Below are positions 60,101-64,000 of a stretch of 64,000 nucleotides of DNA, piece after piece. The position numbers and the translations under genes are program-made. How positions within the stretch are numbered: the stretch's first letter is position 1; each line of letters starts with the position of its first letter. The DNA comes from Hordeum vulgare subsp. vulgare (lineage: Eukaryota; Streptophyta; Magnoliopsida; Poales; Poaceae): positions 194,513,468 through 194,577,467 of the forward strand of contig NC_058522.1 in NCBI RefSeq assembly GCF_904849725.1. The letters run 5' to 3'. Under the pieces are notes generated by a model. That model did no database searches and was not told where the DNA came from. It worked only from the letters and a program-made list of their open reading frames with translations.

Positions 60101-61909
60101 TGTTGGAAATATGCCCTAGAGGCAATAATAAATTAGTTATTATTATATTTCTTAGTTCATGATAATCGTTTATTATCCATGCTATAATTGTATTGATTGG
60201 AAACACAATACTGGTGTGGATACATAGACAAAACACTGTCCCTAGTAAGCCTCTAGTTGACTAGCTCGTTGATCAAAGATGGTCAAGGTTTCCTGGCCAT
60301 AGGCAAGTGTTGTCACTTGATAACGGGATCACATCATTAGGAGAATCATGTGATGGACTAGACCCAAACTAATAGACGTAGCATGTTGATCGTGTCATTT
60401 TGTTACTACTGTTTTCTGCGTGTCAAGTATTTGTTCCTATGACCATGAGATCATATAACTCACGGACACCGGAGGAATGCTTTGTGTGTATCAAACGTCG
60501 CAACGTAACTGGGTGACTATAAAGATGCTCTACAGGTATCTCCGAAGGTGTTCGTTGAGTTAGTATAGATCGAGACTAGGATTTGTCACTCCGTGTGACG
60601 GAGAGGTATCTCGGGGCCCACTCGGTAATACAACATCACACACAAGCCTTGCAAGCAATGTAACTTAATGTAAGTTGCGGGATCTTGTATTACGGAACGA
60701 GTAAAGAGACTTGCCGGTAAACGAGATTGAAATAGGTATGCGGATACTAACGATCGAATCTCGGGCAAGTAACATACCGAAGGACAAAGGGAATGACATA
60801 CGAGATTATATGAATCCTTGGCACTGAGGTTCAAACGATAAGATCTTCGTAGAATATGTAGGATCCAATATGGGCATCCAGGTCCCGCTATTGGATATTG
60901 ACCGAGGAGTCTCTCGGGTCATGTCTACATAGTTCTCGAACCCGCAGGGTCTGCACACTTAAGGTTCGACGTTGTTTTATGCGTATTTGAGTTATATGGT
61001 TGGTTACCGAATGTTGTTCGGAGTCCCGTATGAGATCACGGACGTCACGAGGGTTTCCAGAATGGTCCGGAAACGAAGATTGATATATAGGATGACCTCA
61101 TTTGGTTACCGGAAGGTTTTCGTGCATTACCGGAAAAGTTTCGGGCTCATCGGTAGTGTACCGGGAGTGCCGGGAGGGGTGCCGGGGACCATTGGGAGGG
61201 GTGTCACGCCCCAAGGGGTCTCATGGGCTATGGGAAGAGATAAACCAGCCCCTAGTGGGCTGGAATAAGTTCCCACTAAGGCCCATAAGGTTTGAGAAGG
61301 AAAAAAACACAAGGTGGAAAGAGTTTCCAAGTGGGAAGGTGGAATCCTACTCCAAGTAGGATTGGAGTAGGACTCCTCCACCTCCAATTTCGGCCAAACC
61401 TTTAGGTTGAGGCTGCCTCCTCCCCTCCCTCCCACCTATATATACGGAGGTTTTAGGGCTGATTTGAGACGACTTTTCCACGGCAGCCCGACCACATACC
61501 TCCACGGTTTTTCCTCTAGATCGCGTTTCTGCGGAGCTCGGGCGGAGCCCTGCTGAGACAAGGTCATCACCAACCTCCGGAGCACCGTCACGCTGCCGGA
61601 GAACTCTTCTACCTCTCCGTCTCTCTTGCTGGATCAAGAAGGCCGAGATCATCGTCGAGCTGTACGTGTGCTGAACGCGGAGGTGCCGTCCGTTCGGTAC
61701 TAGATCGTGGGACTGATCGCGGGATTGTTCGCGGGGCGGATCGAGGGACGTGAGGACGTTCCACTACATCAACCGCGTTCACTAACGCTTCTGCTGTACG
61801 ATCTACAAGGGTACGTAGATCACTCATCCCCTCTCGTAGATGGACATCACCATGATAGGTCTTCGTGCGCGTAGGAAATTTTTTGTTTCCCATGCGACGT
61901 TCCCCAACA
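60101..61909 (+). repeat. Solo LTR, BARE/WIS/Angela type
   Basis: 1809 bp, TGTTGGAAATATGCCC...CCCCAACA, with exact ATATG duplication on both sides and no internal sequence. Such solo LTRs arise by recombination between the two LTRs of a full element. TATA box at 61437-61444. Outer parts (60101-61128 and 61432-61909) are close to the copia-1 LTRs; about 300 bases in the U3 centre are not. Confidence 0.94.
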
Positions 61910-61914
61910 ATATG
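61910..61914. repeat. Target-site duplication of the copia solo LTR, right copy (ATATG)
   Basis: Exact match to 60096-60100. Confidence 0.92.
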
Positions 61915-64000
61915 AATCTTGGTGGTACCAATACGATGACCTAGACTGGTTTTCAAAACTCGATGAGACTGATTTCAAACTCAAAAAATCCGAAACTTGA
62001 AATCAACTCAACAGAAGGTTTGTCACCCAATCTTGGTGGCACCGATAGGAATGTTGGTTGTAACGAGATGGTAGTTTTGGCATAGGATCTGTGTAAGTGT
62101 AAAATCGGTAGGACCGAGTGGAAATTGTTGGTGGCACTGATTTTTCTCATGTGGCTGGGACAAATATATTTTGCGGGAGAGTGGCTAAGTATTTTTGGTG
62201 GCTATCTATAAGTACTTGAGAAGACAATTCATCATAGTATCTCATCCCCTTTTAATAGTATTGGCTTTCCTATGGACTCAAAGTGATTTCTCATGAATAT
62301 AAAATGTAGGGTCTGCTTTCTTGAAGCTTGAGCCAATCCTATTCCTTTCCTTTATCAAGGGGGTTCTCCTCACAATCCTATAGCCAAAGCTCTCTGTCGA
62401 CTATACCTAAAATATACTAGGTAAAAGTGTTAGTCCAAGTGACAATGGATGTTGTCATGAATTATAAAAACCACCAAGAGAGCATATGTACTTTCAATAT
62501 CCCCCTTTTTGGTATTTGGTGACAACATACAATCAAAGCTTCAAATAAAGATATGCATTAGGATAGATAGCATTGAAAGAAACATGTCTAGTACAAGCTC
62601 CCCCTAAATGTGCGCAATCCCTTTTTAAGGATAGTTGCTTTGGACTACATGGCACACACATGGTAGAAAGACATGACAAGTCATATATATCTTGGCTATA
62701 TGCATCAAACATATGTGAATGAAGAACTTTCATGTTCAAGACTCACTCTTGCAAACCATATGTGCAAAAGACAAGAGATCATCATGAACAAGGATATTAT
62801 GCATATACTTACCTTCAGGTTCTTGAGCATATTAGCGGTAGGAGTACACTTGGGAAAACAAATGTTTGATAACACAAGAGTACTCTATTGTAAGGATGTG
62901 AAGAGCTTGAAAAGTAGCAAGATATGGAGAACATGTTTAAAATAGGATTTGATGATAGATATGTCTCCAAGAGAATTTAGAACTTTCTCCCCTAAGGATG
63001 AATATGTAAGAATTTCCTCTCCCCCTAAATCATAGCATGTAGATATTGGGAGTAGGTAGGGTAAGATAACTTCAACCCAAAAGTAGCAATAGAATAATTT
63101 TATATCTCTCCCCCTTAATGGTGTTGCTCCCCCTAAATATGTAAGGTTTGATAAATCTCCGCTTAGGTAGATCTCCTTTAGGTAGACGTTCCTTTAGCAA
63201 CATGTATCTCCCTGTTTTGATATTTCTCCCCCTTTATATAGGTTTGTTGGAAGATTTGATATTTCTCTCCCTTTGGCATTAATTTCCAAAAAGGCTAGAG
63301 TGTAAGGGCTCATTGAGAGTAAAGGGATGCTTGATTATTCTCTCTTTGATAATGGTTCCTTGATTTTGAATTTTACCCCCCATAATAATTGATAAGAGTT
63401 CCTTGAACTATCTACCCCTATGTTAGGGATCCTAGATGATTTTCCCTCTTATATTGTGTGGGATCACTAAGGTTTTCTCCCCCAGAGAAGATTTCACCCT
63501 CTCAGAAAAGTTGCTAAAACAAGTTTTTATTTCCCAAAATAATCAATAATATCTTATGAGGCAATGAAACTTGGGATCATTGATCTTTCTCCTCATAAGG
63601 CAAAACACTAGAAAATATCTGAAAATCAAAGGCAATGATATGTTTCGGAGACACCAAGGCAATATGCTTCAGTAGAACCGAGAATGATAGCAGGCCTTTG
63701 GGAGAAATCTGTTGGACCGAGATTCCCAGATCGGTGAAACCGAGTTGCAATGAAAATCAACTCCTAAACTTAAAGTTGGCAGATAATAATCCAAAGATTG
63801 TTATAAGATACCAATTATGTAAGAAAACACAAAACAACACCAAAAAATTAGTCTTTTTGTTTGTTTGTTTTTTGATTTTTGAAATATACACAAATATAGA
63901 ATAGAGTAGAATGGTTCCAAGAAAGTATGCAATGAAAAATGTGAACCATACACGAAACTCCATCTAGATGTAGGGCGGTCACAATGTCACTTATATTAGA
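61915..64000. other. Unclassified repeat sequence, right of the solo LTR
   Basis: Continues the sequence left of the solo LTR: ATCGGTAGGACCGAG, many CTCCCCCT(A/T)AA runs between 62460 and 63500, and ATCGGTGAAACCGAG near 63732. AT-rich, no credible gene. The pyrimidine-rich CTCCCC runs look like the U5 or leader of an LTR element in Triticeae, which is an inference. Confidence 0.4.

Noticed and set aside
1..64000. CRISPR array, rRNA genes or bacterial-type operons
   Set aside because: No regularly spaced identical repeats with unique spacers, no rRNA motifs; the gene content is entirely plant transposons.

Overview
The window is repeat-only DNA from a large grass genome, almost certainly a Triticeae (wheat, barley or Aegilops type). 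The main reason is that four Ty1/copia copies belong by terminal sequence (TGTTGGAAATATGCCC... start, ...CCCCAACA end) and by gag-pol to the BARE/WIS/Angela family. They sit among Ty3/gypsy LTR elements and a large CACTA transposon with CCCGGTTC hairpin repeats. I see no ordinary single-copy host gene. The only coding sequences that are not standard transposon genes are two small ORFs inside the CACTA element, one of which is a B3-type DNA-binding protein.

Left block (1-17169): a Ty3/gypsy element on the minus strand. Its gag-protease-RT runs off the left edge, followed by leader, primer-binding site and a very long (~5.2 kb) LTR. A full-length copia element (copia-1, 6265-15213, 5-bp duplication ATGCC) sits inside that LTR. 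Copia-1 is young, with LTRs about 2% different by hand count, and its single-frame polyprotein is broken only by two nonsense codons.

Middle-left block (17170-21493): relics. These are a degenerate Stowaway-type MITE, a field of decayed tandem repeats, a CACTA-like relic with a small coiled-coil gene carrying two stops, a ~44-bp minisatellite, and a gypsy LTR fragment.

Central nest (21494-58433): four insertions inside one another, three of the four junction pairs shown by exact target-site duplications. Copia-2 (5' end lost) has a solo gypsy LTR in its integrase region (one-mismatch duplication ACACA/ACACC). Copia-3 sits in the 3' LTR of copia-2 (duplication CCACC). A 19.8-kb CACTA element sits in the gag of copia-3 (duplication ATT). 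A non-autonomous gypsy element sits in the CACTA (duplication GCTAT). The order of LTR divergence (copia-3 about 8-9%, inner gypsy about 4%, by eye) agrees with the order of nesting.

The CACTA element carries a broken En/Spm-type TNPD transposase gene on its left. On its right it carries an intact 133-codon ORF of unknown function and a two-exon B3-domain gene with two nonsense codons. CCCGGTTC/GAACCGGG hairpin repeats lie at both ends and in a third cluster in the middle.

Right block (58434-64000): a gypsy-type internal fragment with a gag remnant, then non-coding repeat sequence carrying a copia solo LTR (60101-61909, duplication ATATG) whose U3 centre differs completely from the otherwise near-identical copia-1 LTRs.
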